Assembly (NCBI RefSeq): GCF_001435975.1
Contig: NZ_AYYR01000043.1
Span: forward strand, 1 to 64,000
Direction: 5' to 3'
Source: Secundilactobacillus collinoides DSM 20515 = JCM 1123
GTDB taxonomy: Bacteria; Bacillota; Bacilli; Lactobacillales; Lactobacillaceae
Length of the DNA stretch: 64,000 nt
Within the stretch, counting starts at the first letter, position 1; each line of letters starts with the position of its first letter. A program made the translations under genes and the position numbers. A model generated the notes under the pieces. The model saw only the letters and a program-made list of their open reading frames with translations, was not told the DNA's origin and searched no databases. This document shows, piece by piece, positions 35,978 through 44,429 of this stretch.

Positions 35978-36631
35978 TTAGACGATCTGTTGTGCCACCA
36001 CACTGGCTTCACTGAGGTAGGTTTCCGCGGTCGCTTTAACTTCCGCCTGAATGTGCGCAGCCGCATCGTTGTCCACATCGAACAGGTAAGCGATAATCGC
36101 AGCTCTGTGCGTCGTCTCATTAATCATCGCAGTCGTTGAATCTGACGTCGGACTGCCAAACGGACCCTGATTATCCGCTAACACTAATAGATTCTCAATG
36201 TTGATCATATCCTTGCCAATACCGGGATACTGCGCACCGGGCAGCCCCTTGGTCAACGTGATATCACCCTGAATTTTGTCTAAATCGTAACTGCCGAACG
36301 GCATTTTAAAGGTCAGCGAGAGCGCGTTATTAAGATCGACCAACGCGTTGACTTGATAGAGCCCCTTCCCCTTCGCAACGCGGCGCCACAAACTGTCCGA
36401 CGAAGGGCGAAATCTTGACGGATCTTTACCAAGCGCCTTATAGGCCTGTTTGGTTGCTTGAATCTCAGGTGACTGCCGAATAGTTTCTAGGGTATCGTTA
36501 GCGTTGATTCGATCAATCAGCGGCGTGAGGAGGGTTGCCCACATCGCATCGTTTTTCGTCTCGTTTTTGAATTCTAGAATCGTGACGCCTAGTTTAATAG
36601 TCATTGGAATCTGTTTATTTCTCGTGAACAT
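35978..36631 (-). CDS. B3/B4 tRNA-binding-domain protein
   Basis: The 217-residue protein consists of a stand-alone B3/B4 domain like that in the phenylalanyl-tRNA synthetase beta subunit. It has 'YKALGKDPSRFRPSSDSLWR', 'YQVNALVDLNNALSL', 'LPFGS-like MPFGSYDLDKI' and 'GLPGAQYPGIGKDMINIEN'. Free-standing B3/B4 proteins are thought to edit or bind tRNA or amino acids; their role is unsettled. An AAAGG site precedes the ATG at 36631. It is single-gene. Confidence 0.85.
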   Translation of the reverse strand: MFTRNKQIPMTIKLGVTILEFKNETKNDAMWATLLTPLIDRINANDTLETIRQSPEIQATKQAYKALGKDPSRFRPSSDSLWRRVAKGKGLYQVNALVDLNNALSLTFKMPFGSYDLDKIQGDITLTKGLPGAQYPGIGKDMINIENLLVLADNQGPFGSPTSDSTTAMINETTHRAAIIAYLFDVDNDAAAHIQAEVKATAETYLSEASVVAQQIV

Positions 36632-36813
36632 TTTAGGACGGCCTTTCTGGATGAAGTGATTTAAGTCTGGATTTAACTCAAAACTAGTTCCGTAGCACCT
36701 TCATATGGTTATTATGTTAGCATATTCTGATTTTTAATGATGCTGTCGCCAATGATTGTAAATCCACCCTTTGCAGTGAAATATACAAAACCGTCTGTGT
36801 GCAACTATACCAA

Positions 36814-36862
36814 AAGAATTCATCTGAAAGTTTCAAAAACAACTTCAGATGAATTCTTTATA
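36814..36862 (-). terminator. Terminator of the glycosidase/MFS operon
   Basis: AGAATTCATCTGAAAGTTT pairs with AACTTCAGATGAATTCT, with T-runs on both strands. It is about 50 nt after the MFS stop at 36915 on the minus strand. Confidence 0.8.
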
Positions 36863-36914
36863 TTTTGAAACAAGTTATTTGATTCAGTTGTTTATTCTAA
36901 CAAAGCCAATGATA

Positions 36915-38129
36915 TTAGGCGTGATCTGTGTCTTGAGAACGCTGAATAATTCTGTTTTGAAATCTTGAAAAAATTACAATTAATCCAATAACCAGTGCAA
37001 TAATACCGCTGACTGTAAACGTATTTAGGACAGCACTATTTTTAAACGGTACCATAATGGCATTAATAATAATCGGACTTAATGCACCACCGAAAGCTAA
37101 ACATGCGTTATAAAAACCAAAAGCAGTCGGTGCTGTCGCAGAGTCTACAGAAATTGAAATTAAATATGGATATTGCGCCATACATAGACTTAACCCGGCA
37201 CCTGACAAAAAACTACCAATCATAACAACAATCAAGGAAGTTGTAAATCCCACAATTAAAAACGAAAGGGCCATTGTAATAAAGGAAATGCCAATCGTGC
37301 TGGCCCCAAAAACTTTCGCAAGCTTTGCTACAAAAATTCCACAAACTAATCCACCAAATAAACCGATCATTGAAGCTGTCCCAGCCTGAGAACTACCTCC
37401 AATATGATGTTCAGTGATGTAGATAGAAATATTGTTTGCGTATACGTTATAAATTAACATTGAGAAAAAGGAACAAAAAGTAATTTGCCAAGTATATTTA
37501 TTAAGTGAAACTGATTTTGACTCAGTAGTTGTCTCTTTTTGGTCATTTGTTTTAACTTGCTCATTATACCGATTTGGAAGGGCAAAAATAACAATGATCA
37601 GAATTAAAATTGGGAAGAAGAACACCATGTAATTATTAACCCAAGATTTTGCAGCTAAAATCCCGCCAAGGAAGATAACAACCATTGCTCCCAAATTAGA
37701 AAAAGCAGTGTTTTTCCCCATGGTTGATTGCCTTTGATCTTCTGGTAATTCACTAGTGATTAAAATCTGGACAAGATTAGAAATCATACCCTGGCCAAAC
37801 CCCATAACAGCAGAACAGAGTAACAAGAAACCAATATTAGCGTGATAAATTAGCGGAGAAAGTCCCCCGAGCAATATTAATGCTAACGCAATAATTGATA
37901 AAGTCTTGTGCGATAACTTCGTACTTGCTATTTTCCCAATAACCAGTCCAGCTACTAAAGCTGCTAAGTTTGGCAATGATGTTAACATCTGAACCAATGT
38001 ATTACTGGCCTGGAAGGCTTTACCAATGGCCGCGTAGGATGGTGAAATACACAAAGTTATCATTGATAAAGTACTTAGTGATAAAATTCCGACTTTTCGA
38101 GACATAACGCTTTTATGAGATACTTCCAT
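36915..38129 (-). CDS. MFS transporter linked to a GH2 glycosidase
   Basis: The 404-residue protein has about twelve membrane segments and an MFS layout. There is a glycine-rich stretch 'LVAGLVIGKIASTKLSHKTL' (motif A region), a central cytoplasmic loop around residues 192-212, and a second half starting 'NKYTWQITFCSFFSMLIYNV'. It lies 30 nt after the GH2 gene in the same operon, so it probably imports the glycoside the enzyme cleaves. Base composition is clearly more AT-rich than in the flanking core genes, which suggests acquisition. Confidence 0.85.
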   Translation of the reverse strand: MEVSHKSVMSRKVGILSLSTLSMITLCISPSYAAIGKAFQASNTLVQMLTSLPNLAALVAGLVIGKIASTKLSHKTLSIIALALILLGGLSPLIYHANIGFLLLCSAVMGFGQGMISNLVQILITSELPEDQRQSTMGKNTAFSNLGAMVVIFLGGILAAKSWVNNYMVFFFPILILIIVIFALPNRYNEQVKTNDQKETTTESKSVSLNKYTWQITFCSFFSMLIYNVYANNISIYITEHHIGGSSQAGTASMIGLFGGLVCGIFVAKLAKVFGASTIGISFITMALSFLIVGFTTSLIVVMIGSFLSGAGLSLCMAQYPYLISISVDSATAPTAFGFYNACLAFGGALSPIIINAIMVPFKNSAVLNTFTVSGIIALVIGLIVIFSRFQNRIIQRSQDTDHA

Positions 38130-38159
38130 AACTAATACGCTCCTTTTAATGACTTTGTT

Positions 38160-40586
38160 TTAGTGATTTTTGAAAGAAACCACTTTTGTCTTAAATGCAT
38201 TAGACTTAACACTAATTTGAGCATCGCTGTGGCCATCTTCCATTTTTACAATTATCAAAGCGTGACCATCGAACAACGGGTGAGTCAAATCTGACATTTT
38301 TTCAAGTGGCTTAGGATTTCCCGTGCCAAAAGCTAAAATTGTGACACGTTCATCCCCAGTAACAGTCAATTCATCAATAGCATTCATATCAAGTGTGCCA
38401 TTCGAATCCTCGGCATAAATATCAACGTATCGGAGACTTCCATATGAATGTGTCTCTGTAACCAAATCATATTGTCCTCGAACGGTACTCAATACACTAG
38501 AACCCACAGCACGACCATCACAATAAGAGATTGCTTTCAAAACACCCGGAACATAATTTGGATTCCAAACGAAATAATTTCTCCTAGTTGCTGACATGCT
38601 GTTGCGGCCAAGCGAGTGATTATTGAGAAATAGTTCTACTTCATCGGCATTCGAATAAACTTCAACCGAAGTTGCCTGATTTTCGCTACCCGGCCAGGTC
38701 CATGAATGCTTAGAATCAGTCCAAGACCAGTTACTAATAAACATTTTTTCCCCAAAATTCTTAGGATTTCGAACGGCTATATAAGGTTTATGATTCTCTT
38801 TGTCCCAAATTGTTTCCCGCCAATAGGATACGGGTTTTCGATAACCAGTAATATCGAAATCGCCACTGCAGGAGATTAACCATGGGTAACTTGCAAGAAA
38901 TTGTTCGTGCCCGGTATCTGGAACCATGCGTCCTAGTCCCACTTCACCAAGATAATCCCAGGCCGTCCAAGAAAAATCACCTAAGACGTATGGTGTATCT
39001 ACAACTTGCTTCCAATTATTATCTAAATCACGCGGATTCGTTTCTGTCCCAATGAATACCCTATTCGGATAGTCTTTATGATCCAATTCATATCGAGCAG
39101 CAGCATAATTGTATCCGACAACATCCACTAAATCAGCAGATTCAGAAATTGCTTCACTAGTGATAGGGTGAGTATTAATAACCGGCATTAATTTTTTAAA
39201 ATCATGCATGATATCATTAATATTCTTTTCTGGAATTTCTGTCTTTAAAGATTCAGTAATTTGTGGCAATTTATCCATATTTGACAGCGTTGGATTAATT
39301 GCATTGGTTATATATCTGGTTTGATCTAAAGACCTGATTTTATCAATGAATTTTATGGCCCAAAACGCCGATTCATTTGTACCTGTTTCTGGAATTTCAT
39401 TTCCGATTGAATAAAAAATAACTGACGGATGATTATAGTCTTTTAAAACCATGCTTTGTAAATCATCCGCCCACTGATTATCCATAAATACTGAATAATC
39501 AAAATAGGTCTTGGATTGCGTCCAGGTATCTGCAAACTCGTCAATAACGTACAACCCATATCGATCACAGGCCTCAAGTAATTCCGGACTCATTGAGTTA
39601 TGAGCTGAACGTAGCGCATTGTATCCAGCGGATTTTAGCAACTGAACTTTTCTATTTAAATCATCGACAATATTCACAGCACCTAATAAACCATTATCCG
39701 GGTGGATACATCCTCCCTTTAATTTCACTGTTTTATTGTTAACTTGAAGACCGTTAACGGGATCTAATGAAAGTGTCCGAATACCAAAATTGCTTTGAGT
39801 CATCGTAATTTTTTCGTTTCCAACAAGCAAAGTCGTAACACAATGATATAAGTATGGTGAATCAGCACTCCAAAGATTTGGGTGGTTGAGATACAATCTC
39901 GTAGACGTGGATAAATTACTTTGTGATTTCAAATTAAGCTTTTGTTTTCTAGACGTAACCAAATGACCAGCCTCATCAAAAATTTCATGTTGAAGAAAAA
40001 GCGTTTTTCTTTCCATATAATGATTATGAATTGCGACTTTAACTGAAAGTGTGGCAACATCATTATTAACACCTACAGTACTAATTTGAAGTTTGTCTGG
40101 TAAAACATCTAACGGCTTTAGAGTAATGAGAAACACGTTGTCAAAAACACCACTTCCTGTATACCAACGACTTGCTGGTTGTACTCGATTTCTAACGATG
40201 ATTTTTATCTCATTAAGCTTGCCAACCTTAACGTAATCTGTGATTTTAAATAAAAAACTGCCGTATCCATAATTATGATGGCCAACAACCTGGTTGTTAA
40301 TTTGAACAGTCGTGATCCCAAAAACACCATCGAATTTGACAAAAAAATCGTTACCTTTCTGATCATCACCGATCATCAATTGTTTCGTATACACATAGTC
40401 TTCTGGCGTAAAGTAACCAAGGTCAGAACCTGTGGTATTTTGCTTGTCTCGCACAGTGTGAATCATGCCATCGTATGGAAGATCGACTTTTTTACTCACA
40501 ATTTGTTTTTCACCCTGTACTTGATCACCCACAGTAGAAATTGAATTTCGAACGGTCCAACCCTTATTGATACATTCTTGTTCCAT
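38160..40586 (-). CDS. Glycoside hydrolase family 2 (beta-galactosidase-like)
   Basis: The 808-residue protein has the GH2 layout. An N-terminal jelly-roll domain ('VYTKQLMIGD', then 'SGVFDNVFL') is followed by an Ig-like domain and the TIM barrel ('LKGGCIHPDNGLLGA', then 'NALRSAHNSMSPELLEACD'). The likely acid/base is E397 in 'YSIGNEIPE' and the nucleophile E515 in 'FIGTETNPRD'. A C-terminal DUF4982/Ig-like tail is typical of GH2 enzymes active on plant or host glycans. There is no signal peptide, so the substrate must enter through the co-transcribed MFS protein. A perfect cre-type site overlaps its promoter region. The exact sugar specificity cannot be read. Confidence 0.88.
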   Translation of the reverse strand: MEQECINKGWTVRNSISTVGDQVQGEKQIVSKKVDLPYDGMIHTVRDKQNTTGSDLGYFTPEDYVYTKQLMIGDDQKGNDFFVKFDGVFGITTVQINNQVVGHHNYGYGSFLFKITDYVKVGKLNEIKIIVRNRVQPASRWYTGSGVFDNVFLITLKPLDVLPDKLQISTVGVNNDVATLSVKVAIHNHYMERKTLFLQHEIFDEAGHLVTSRKQKLNLKSQSNLSTSTRLYLNHPNLWSADSPYLYHCVTTLLVGNEKITMTQSNFGIRTLSLDPVNGLQVNNKTVKLKGGCIHPDNGLLGAVNIVDDLNRKVQLLKSAGYNALRSAHNSMSPELLEACDRYGLYVIDEFADTWTQSKTYFDYSVFMDNQWADDLQSMVLKDYNHPSVIFYSIGNEIPETGTNESAFWAIKFIDKIRSLDQTRYITNAINPTLSNMDKLPQITESLKTEIPEKNINDIMHDFKKLMPVINTHPITSEAISESADLVDVVGYNYAAARYELDHKDYPNRVFIGTETNPRDLDNNWKQVVDTPYVLGDFSWTAWDYLGEVGLGRMVPDTGHEQFLASYPWLISCSGDFDITGYRKPVSYWRETIWDKENHKPYIAVRNPKNFGEKMFISNWSWTDSKHSWTWPGSENQATSVEVYSNADEVELFLNNHSLGRNSMSATRRNYFVWNPNYVPGVLKAISYCDGRAVGSSVLSTVRGQYDLVTETHSYGSLRYVDIYAEDSNGTLDMNAIDELTVTGDERVTILAFGTGNPKPLEKMSDLTHPLFDGHALIIVKMEDGHSDAQISVKSNAFKTKVVSFKNH

Positions 40587-40604
40587 ATATTCATTACCCT
40601 TTCC

Positions 40605-40618
40605 TGTAAACGCTTTCT
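40605..40618. promoter_or_regulatory. cre site (CcpA-binding) upstream of the GH2 gene
   Basis: TGTAAACGCTTTCT matches the cre consensus TGWAARCGYTWNCW at every position and lies 19 bp upstream of the start codon. It implies catabolite repression of the operon. Confidence 0.8.
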
Positions 40619-40766
40619 ACAACGGATATTACTTTAACCTGGTTATTATGCTCAAGGGGTATCAATTAATTACTTTTTGGAAGGTTTATGTACGATTAAG
40701 TACTTAATCGTCAACTAATTAATCATAATCGGTTATTATGAACATAGAAAAAATAGGAGAATAAGC

Positions 40767-40946
40767 ATGGAAAATGAATATTGGATTCACAAAAATATAC
40801 AGACAAACCAAGACGAACAAGTAAAAGTCGATAACAGTTTATCCATTAGAAGAAATATTCATATTATTTTGCAAAAATTTCTCAAGACAAATCACGCCAC
40901 TTTTTTTATCAATATCTTTTTGATAAAACCAAAGCATTCTCAATGA
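40767..40946 (+). pseudogene. N-terminal fragment of the AraC-type regulator, cut off by a frameshift
   Basis: AGGAGA lies 6 nt before the ATG at 40767, the best start in the region. The frame codes for MENEYWIHKNIQTNQDEQVK and so on, then leaves the regulator frame at a run of seven T residues (40901-40907) and ends at TGA 40944-40946. Adding one T restores 'FYQYLFDKTKAFSMNEAEF', which continues straight into the downstream AraC frame. Confidence 0.7.
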
Positions 40947-41782
40947 ATGAAGCCGAATTTCACTACTTTAACCATTTTAATTTAATGCATATGCATAATT
41001 TTTTTGAATTAATTTTTGTTGACAAAGGTCGCCTCACAGTCAAAGTGGATACTGAAAAAAAGCAATTATTTTCTGGAGATCTTTTACTAATAGATAGAAA
41101 TACCTATCATCTAGAATTGCGAAGGGACTCCGAAGAACTGACTTATTTTTTAGGAATTCCCGAAGAAATAATCAATCAATGGGCAAAAGAAAAGTCTATC
41201 TATTTCAAAAAAAATGCAGTTATGTCTAATTTGTTATCCCATCAGGGCAACTCTAAAAATGATCAGCATACATCCTTTCTCCTTAGAACATTGGGTCATA
41301 ATACAACGGCTGAAAGTTTTCAAAGATTGGAACAAGAATTCAAACAAAAAAAGCCCGGCTATTCTCTACTTATTGCCGGACTAACTATAAGATTATTAGA
41401 TTCTTTGAGTAACTCATCACAATTTAAAATTGAGTCAATTAAAACCCAAAGCTCTAATTCGAATGAGCTGAGTGAATTAATAAAACAGTATATAGACAAC
41501 AAAAAGCAAAAAATCTCATACGATGAACTCAGCCACACTTTTGGATATAACGGAAAGTATTTAAATCGTGTCTTTAAAAAAAGTTTTGGTGTTTCTATTC
41601 ATGCTTATATAATTAAAATATGTATGGAACAGGCAGATGAATACCTAATGTACTCTAAATTATCAATTACAGAAATTGTCTCTCAATTAAATTTCTCAAA
41701 TCGCACAAATTTTAATAACGTATTTATTAAAAAACATGGCATCACACCGTCAGAATTTCGAGGGAAATATAATTCAAAATAA
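40943..41782 (+). CDS. AraC-family transcriptional regulator (lacks in-frame native N-terminus)
   Basis: The 279-residue open frame has a cupin sensor domain ('HYFNHFNLMHMHNFFELIFV', then 'FSGDLLLIDRNTYHL') and a double HTH at the C-terminus ('ISYDELSHTFGYNGKYLNRV' and 'SITEIVSQLNFSNRTNFNNV'). It is divergent from the GH2/MFS operon and likely activates it in response to the sugar. The ATG at 40943 has no ribosome site; the true start appears to be 40767 in another frame, separated by a T7 run. The gene may be inactive, or expressed through slippage at the T-run. Confidence 0.8.
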   Translation: MNEAEFHYFNHFNLMHMHNFFELIFVDKGRLTVKVDTEKKQLFSGDLLLIDRNTYHLELRRDSEELTYFLGIPEEIINQWAKEKSIYFKKNAVMSNLLSHQGNSKNDQHTSFLLRTLGHNTTAESFQRLEQEFKQKKPGYSLLIAGLTIRLLDSLSNSSQFKIESIKTQSSNSNELSELIKQYIDNKKQKISYDELSHTFGYNGKYLNRVFKKSFGVSIHAYIIKICMEQADEYLMYSKLSITEIVSQLNFSNRTNFNNVFIKKHGITPSEFRGKYNSK

Positions 41783-41836
41783 ACAATTTTGGTTAAAAAA
41801 ATAATTAAAACCCCGTGGCTGTATTTTTGACTTCTT

Positions 41837-41882
41837 AGCATAAAAACTCCTCAGCAAAGAAAGCTGAGGAGTTTTTATGCTA
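41837..41882. terminator. Bidirectional terminator between convergent genes
   Basis: AAAAACTCCTCAGC and GCTGAGGAGTTTTT pair perfectly around AAAGAAA. It serves the AraC gene and the convergent thiamine-binding-like gene. Confidence 0.92.
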
Positions 41883-41908
41883 AATAATGATACCTTAGCT
41901 ACCAACGA

Positions 41909-42229
41909 TTAGCCTTGTTGCGCTTCGTTGTGTGCCCGATACTTGGCCAGTTTTTCATCAGTCGTCAAAATATGGGCTTCAGGCGCATACGACAGCTTAA
42001 TGTAGTTGCTAATGCTGGCCGCACCACTTTCAGTAACGGAAATTTGAATTTTATGGAGCAGTTTAATGAGGTCGTCCAAATCCCCTTCGACCGTAGTTTC
42101 AAAAGCACTAACTTCGTAAGAAAGCCCACTTGCATCGATTTCAGCAATTGCCACATCCACTAGTCTTAACATTTCTTTCGTTGAGTCCGCCTTTGGTAAA
42201 ACTTGAATTGCCATTACTGCATTTGCCAT
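41909..42229 (-). CDS. MTH1187/YkoF-type thiamine-binding protein
   Basis: The 106-residue protein starts MANAVMAIQVLPKADSTKEM and contains 'SYEVSAFETTVEGDLDDLIK' and 'HKIQISVTESGAASISNYIK'. This is the ferredoxin-like fold of the MTH1187 (DUF77) family. Its relatives bind thiamine or hydroxymethylpyrimidine. The ATG at 42229 follows GGAG at 8 nt; the longer upstream frame is not supported. A palindrome with the CACGTG parS core lies about 90 bp upstream. Confidence 0.8.
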   Translation of the reverse strand: MANAVMAIQVLPKADSTKEMLRLVDVAIAEIDASGLSYEVSAFETTVEGDLDDLIKLLHKIQISVTESGAASISNYIKLSYAPEAHILTTDEKLAKYRAHNEAQQG

Positions 42230-42317
42230 ATTCGTATCTCCTTTTGAATCGACTTTTAGTGAAAGAATCAGATTTATTGTACGTTGAATTTCTGCTTTGG
42301 GCAATGAGTGAATAGAA

Positions 42318-42333
42318 AGTTTCACGTGAAACT
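42318..42333. other. parS-like palindrome with canonical CACGTG core
   Basis: AGTTTCACGTGAAACT is a perfect 16-bp palindrome, differing from parS only in its outermost base pair. Confidence 0.55.
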
Positions 42334-42584
42334 TTTGTAGCAATTATGTCAGTTTTATCGTCTAAAGCGGAATAGCTTAATTTAACTGAAATTGGTGGTA
42401 AATTAAGCAACATTCAAAGTCACTTAACGGTATATTTAACCGAACAAAGAGTATGGTCAAAACAAAAAATTTAATGTCTTAATCATTCGTTTTTCCAGTG
42501 AAACCAGCAGTGTCAGGGCAACATATTAGTCAACATTGTTGCTTGAGCAGGCATTACCAACGTCATAAGATAATAACCGTAAAA

Positions 42585-42606
42585 GGCAACACGTGTTGCC
42601 TATAAT
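42585..42606 (+). promoter_or_regulatory. Promoter with GCAACACGTGTTGC operator
   Basis: A 16-bp perfect palindrome GGCAACACGTGTTGCC (42585-42600) abuts a consensus -10 TATAAT (42601-42606). The same 14-bp core lies upstream of the TetR gene at 44134-44147, so it is very likely that regulator's binding site. Confidence 0.75.
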
Positions 42607-42625
42607 ATTTAGGAGGTTGTTAAAA

Positions 42626-43453
42626 ATGACAGCATTAAAAATGAAAGTTACCATTGATGAAAAGCCAGTTTCTTTTTCAGCAATCCATTCGGCAGAGTTA
42701 GAGCGTACAATTGCAGTTGCAAGTGATTTGCTTCAACTCATTGAATCTGATACAGAGTTGAGCCATAAAGTCGCACCTCAGTTGAAGTCTATGCATAAAT
42801 TGCTCGAGGAAAAGGACGCTTCCCTAGAAGATTTAAAAAATGCACTTGTTTCCCTGAAATTAGACACTGGCACCGAAAATATGTTAGCCCTATTACTTCC
42901 CGAAACAAATTGGATGAGTCAAAAATATAATGCAAGTAATGAAAAAGAAATCCACTATAACCTTTCTCAGACGACTATCGAAATTGAGGGTTTATCAGCA
43001 CAACAATTTGGACAATTTTTTGCCCACCAAAAAGCGTCAGAAGATGATAATGCCATTCGTGGTATCTTAATTGCAAATCCGGACCACTATGTTTCTACAA
43101 ATACGAATCCTGACGGAAGTGGTGACCAAGAATTAATCGAAACAATGGGAATGTATGAAAAACCGATGCGCTATATCCTTCACACCACAACCGATAAAAA
43201 AGATTTTCCGGCACCACGTTTGGAAAATTATCCAATTGTCCTGTGTGTCATTGGAACTGACTCACAAACTGGCAACTATTCTGGTATTACTGCCTTCCAT
43301 CAATTCAAACCAACTGAAAAAGGGTTTATCGCAAGTTTAAACCTTTATTTCTCAGATAAATTTCCAGCGCAACTTGTTGAACAGCATAAAATGCATCTGG
43401 CAATTGAGTTTAGTAACTGGATCAAGGCTGCTTATGACGAACAAAACAAGTAA
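42626..43453 (+). CDS. Unrecognised protein in a TetR-controlled unit
   Basis: I do not recognise this 275-residue protein. It is soluble, acidic, and without signal peptide or membrane helix. Residues 20-80 look like an alpha-helical coiled bundle ('LLQLIESDTELSHKV', 'LEEKDASLEDLKNAL'). The remainder is alpha/beta, with 'FGQFFAHQKASEDD' and 'GMYEKPMRYILHTTTDK' as striking stretches. AGGAGG 11 nt before the ATG at 42626 fixes the start. Its promoter carries a palindrome that recurs at the convergently transcribed TetR gene, so expression is probably induced by that regulator's ligand. The base composition is AT-rich, like the segment from 36.7 kb. Confidence 0.65.
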   Translation: MTALKMKVTIDEKPVSFSAIHSAELERTIAVASDLLQLIESDTELSHKVAPQLKSMHKLLEEKDASLEDLKNALVSLKLDTGTENMLALLLPETNWMSQKYNASNEKEIHYNLSQTTIEIEGLSAQQFGQFFAHQKASEDDNAIRGILIANPDHYVSTNTNPDGSGDQELIETMGMYEKPMRYILHTTTDKKDFPAPRLENYPIVLCVIGTDSQTGNYSGITAFHQFKPTEKGFIASLNLYFSDKFPAQLVEQHKMHLAIEFSNWIKAAYDEQNK

Positions 43454-43481
43454 AATTTCATTTTTCATTATTTGACAAATC

Positions 43482-43518
43482 ACTAAAAAATCGTAGTTGT
43501 ATTGACTACGACTTTTTA
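43482..43518. terminator. Bidirectional terminator between convergent genes
   Basis: AAAATCGTAGT and ACTACGACTTTTT form the stem around TGTATTG. It separates the unrecognised gene from the TetR gene. Confidence 0.82.
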
Positions 43519-43528
43519 GCGCCATTTT

Positions 43529-44077
43529 TTAATTATATTGCTCTAAAGTAACGTACATTCCCTTTGTCAGAATTGTTTCCAACAACCCACCTAATTGCTC
43601 TGAGCTCATCTTTTTTCCTTTCCTTGTCCGTTCAATTAGCATCGAACACAGGCCAGAAATATAAAAATTTAAAATATAGTCTGTCATTTCATTCTCATGA
43701 ATTGCCATTTGAGCACGAAAAAACGACTCCAATTTCTCGGTTAATCGGTCAATTGTATGATATGAGTCTGGGCTTTTCAGTAAAACGTTAAAGTACGGGT
43801 CATTGCTTTCCAGTATCTTCACGAAATAATAAGAAACGTTTTCAATTGAAAAACCAGCCTGGAAATTTTCCTTGATTGTATTCGTAAAATTATCAATGAA
43901 TTGATTTTCCATTTGGTCACGAACGTCATAAACATCATAAAAATGCTTATAAAAAGTCGTCCGGTTAATATGGCAATTAGCAACAATCTCTTTAACGCTT
44001 ACTTGAGTAATCGTTCGTTTTTCATATAATTTGCCGAATTCCGTCATAATCAATTTATCTGTATCTTTGCGAGACAT
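43529..44077 (-). CDS. TetR-family regulator (DhaS/TetR_C_8-like)
   Basis: This protein of about 182 residues has an N-terminal HTH ('ITQVSVKEIVANCHINRTTF', then 'YKHFYDVYDVRDQ') and a C-terminal helical domain of the DhaS-like group ('IERTRKGKKMSSEQLGGLLE'). Three in-frame ATGs are close together (44086, 44083, 44077). The third is best placed relative to GGGA. Its upstream region holds GCAACACGTGTTGC, identical to the operator of the convergent gene at 42626. It probably represses both. Confidence 0.83.
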   Translation of the reverse strand: MSRKDTDKLIMTEFGKLYEKRTITQVSVKEIVANCHINRTTFYKHFYDVYDVRDQMENQFIDNFTNTIKENFQAGFSIENVSYYFVKILESNDPYFNVLLKSPDSYHTIDRLTEKLESFFRAQMAIHENEMTDYILNFYISGLCSMLIERTRKGKKMSSEQLGGLLETILTKGMYVTLEQYN

Positions 44078-44133
44078 TGTCATCATTCCCTATCCATTAA
44101 ACACATCTTTATCATAGCATAGTCACGTCAAAA

Positions 44134-44147
44134 GCAACACGTGTTGC
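44134..44147 (-). promoter_or_regulatory. Operator palindrome upstream of the TetR gene
   Basis: GCAACACGTGTTGC is a perfect 14-bp palindrome identical to 42586-42599, about 57 bp upstream of the TetR start. Confidence 0.72.
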
Positions 44148-44287
44148 ATTAACTGGGTACGCGCATGGATTACTATGCTCAAAAAAAGCGCGGCGCCGGC
44201 ACCTATTTGGGGCAAGATTATTTTGTCTACTTAAACGGTCACGTTGTCAGTCGTTATTAGCATAAACATGAATAAGGCAATTTAATC

Positions 44288-44350
44288 ACTGCAAAAAAAG
44301 TGGCTCAGTCAGAAACATGAAGTACCGTTTCTGATTGAACCCCTTTTTTA
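44288..44350. terminator. Hairpin terminator downstream of hemH
   Basis: GGCTCAGTCAGAAAC pairs with GTTTCTGATTGAACC, with A and T runs outside. The 44150-44290 stretch before it holds only a 31-codon frame without a ribosome site. Confidence 0.6.
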
Positions 44351-44429
44351 CATTGAATTTATTTATATCTGGCCGTGTATGACGATAGCTTAAATAAGTA
44401 CAATCAGTTGATTTACTTTCCCATCATTG

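Noticed and set aside
44166-44261. 31-codon frame MDYYAQKKRGAGTYLGQDYF ending in HVVSRY, upstream of the TetR gene
   Set aside because: No ribosome site, and too short to assign. It looks like a fragment of a longer protein, but I cannot name it.
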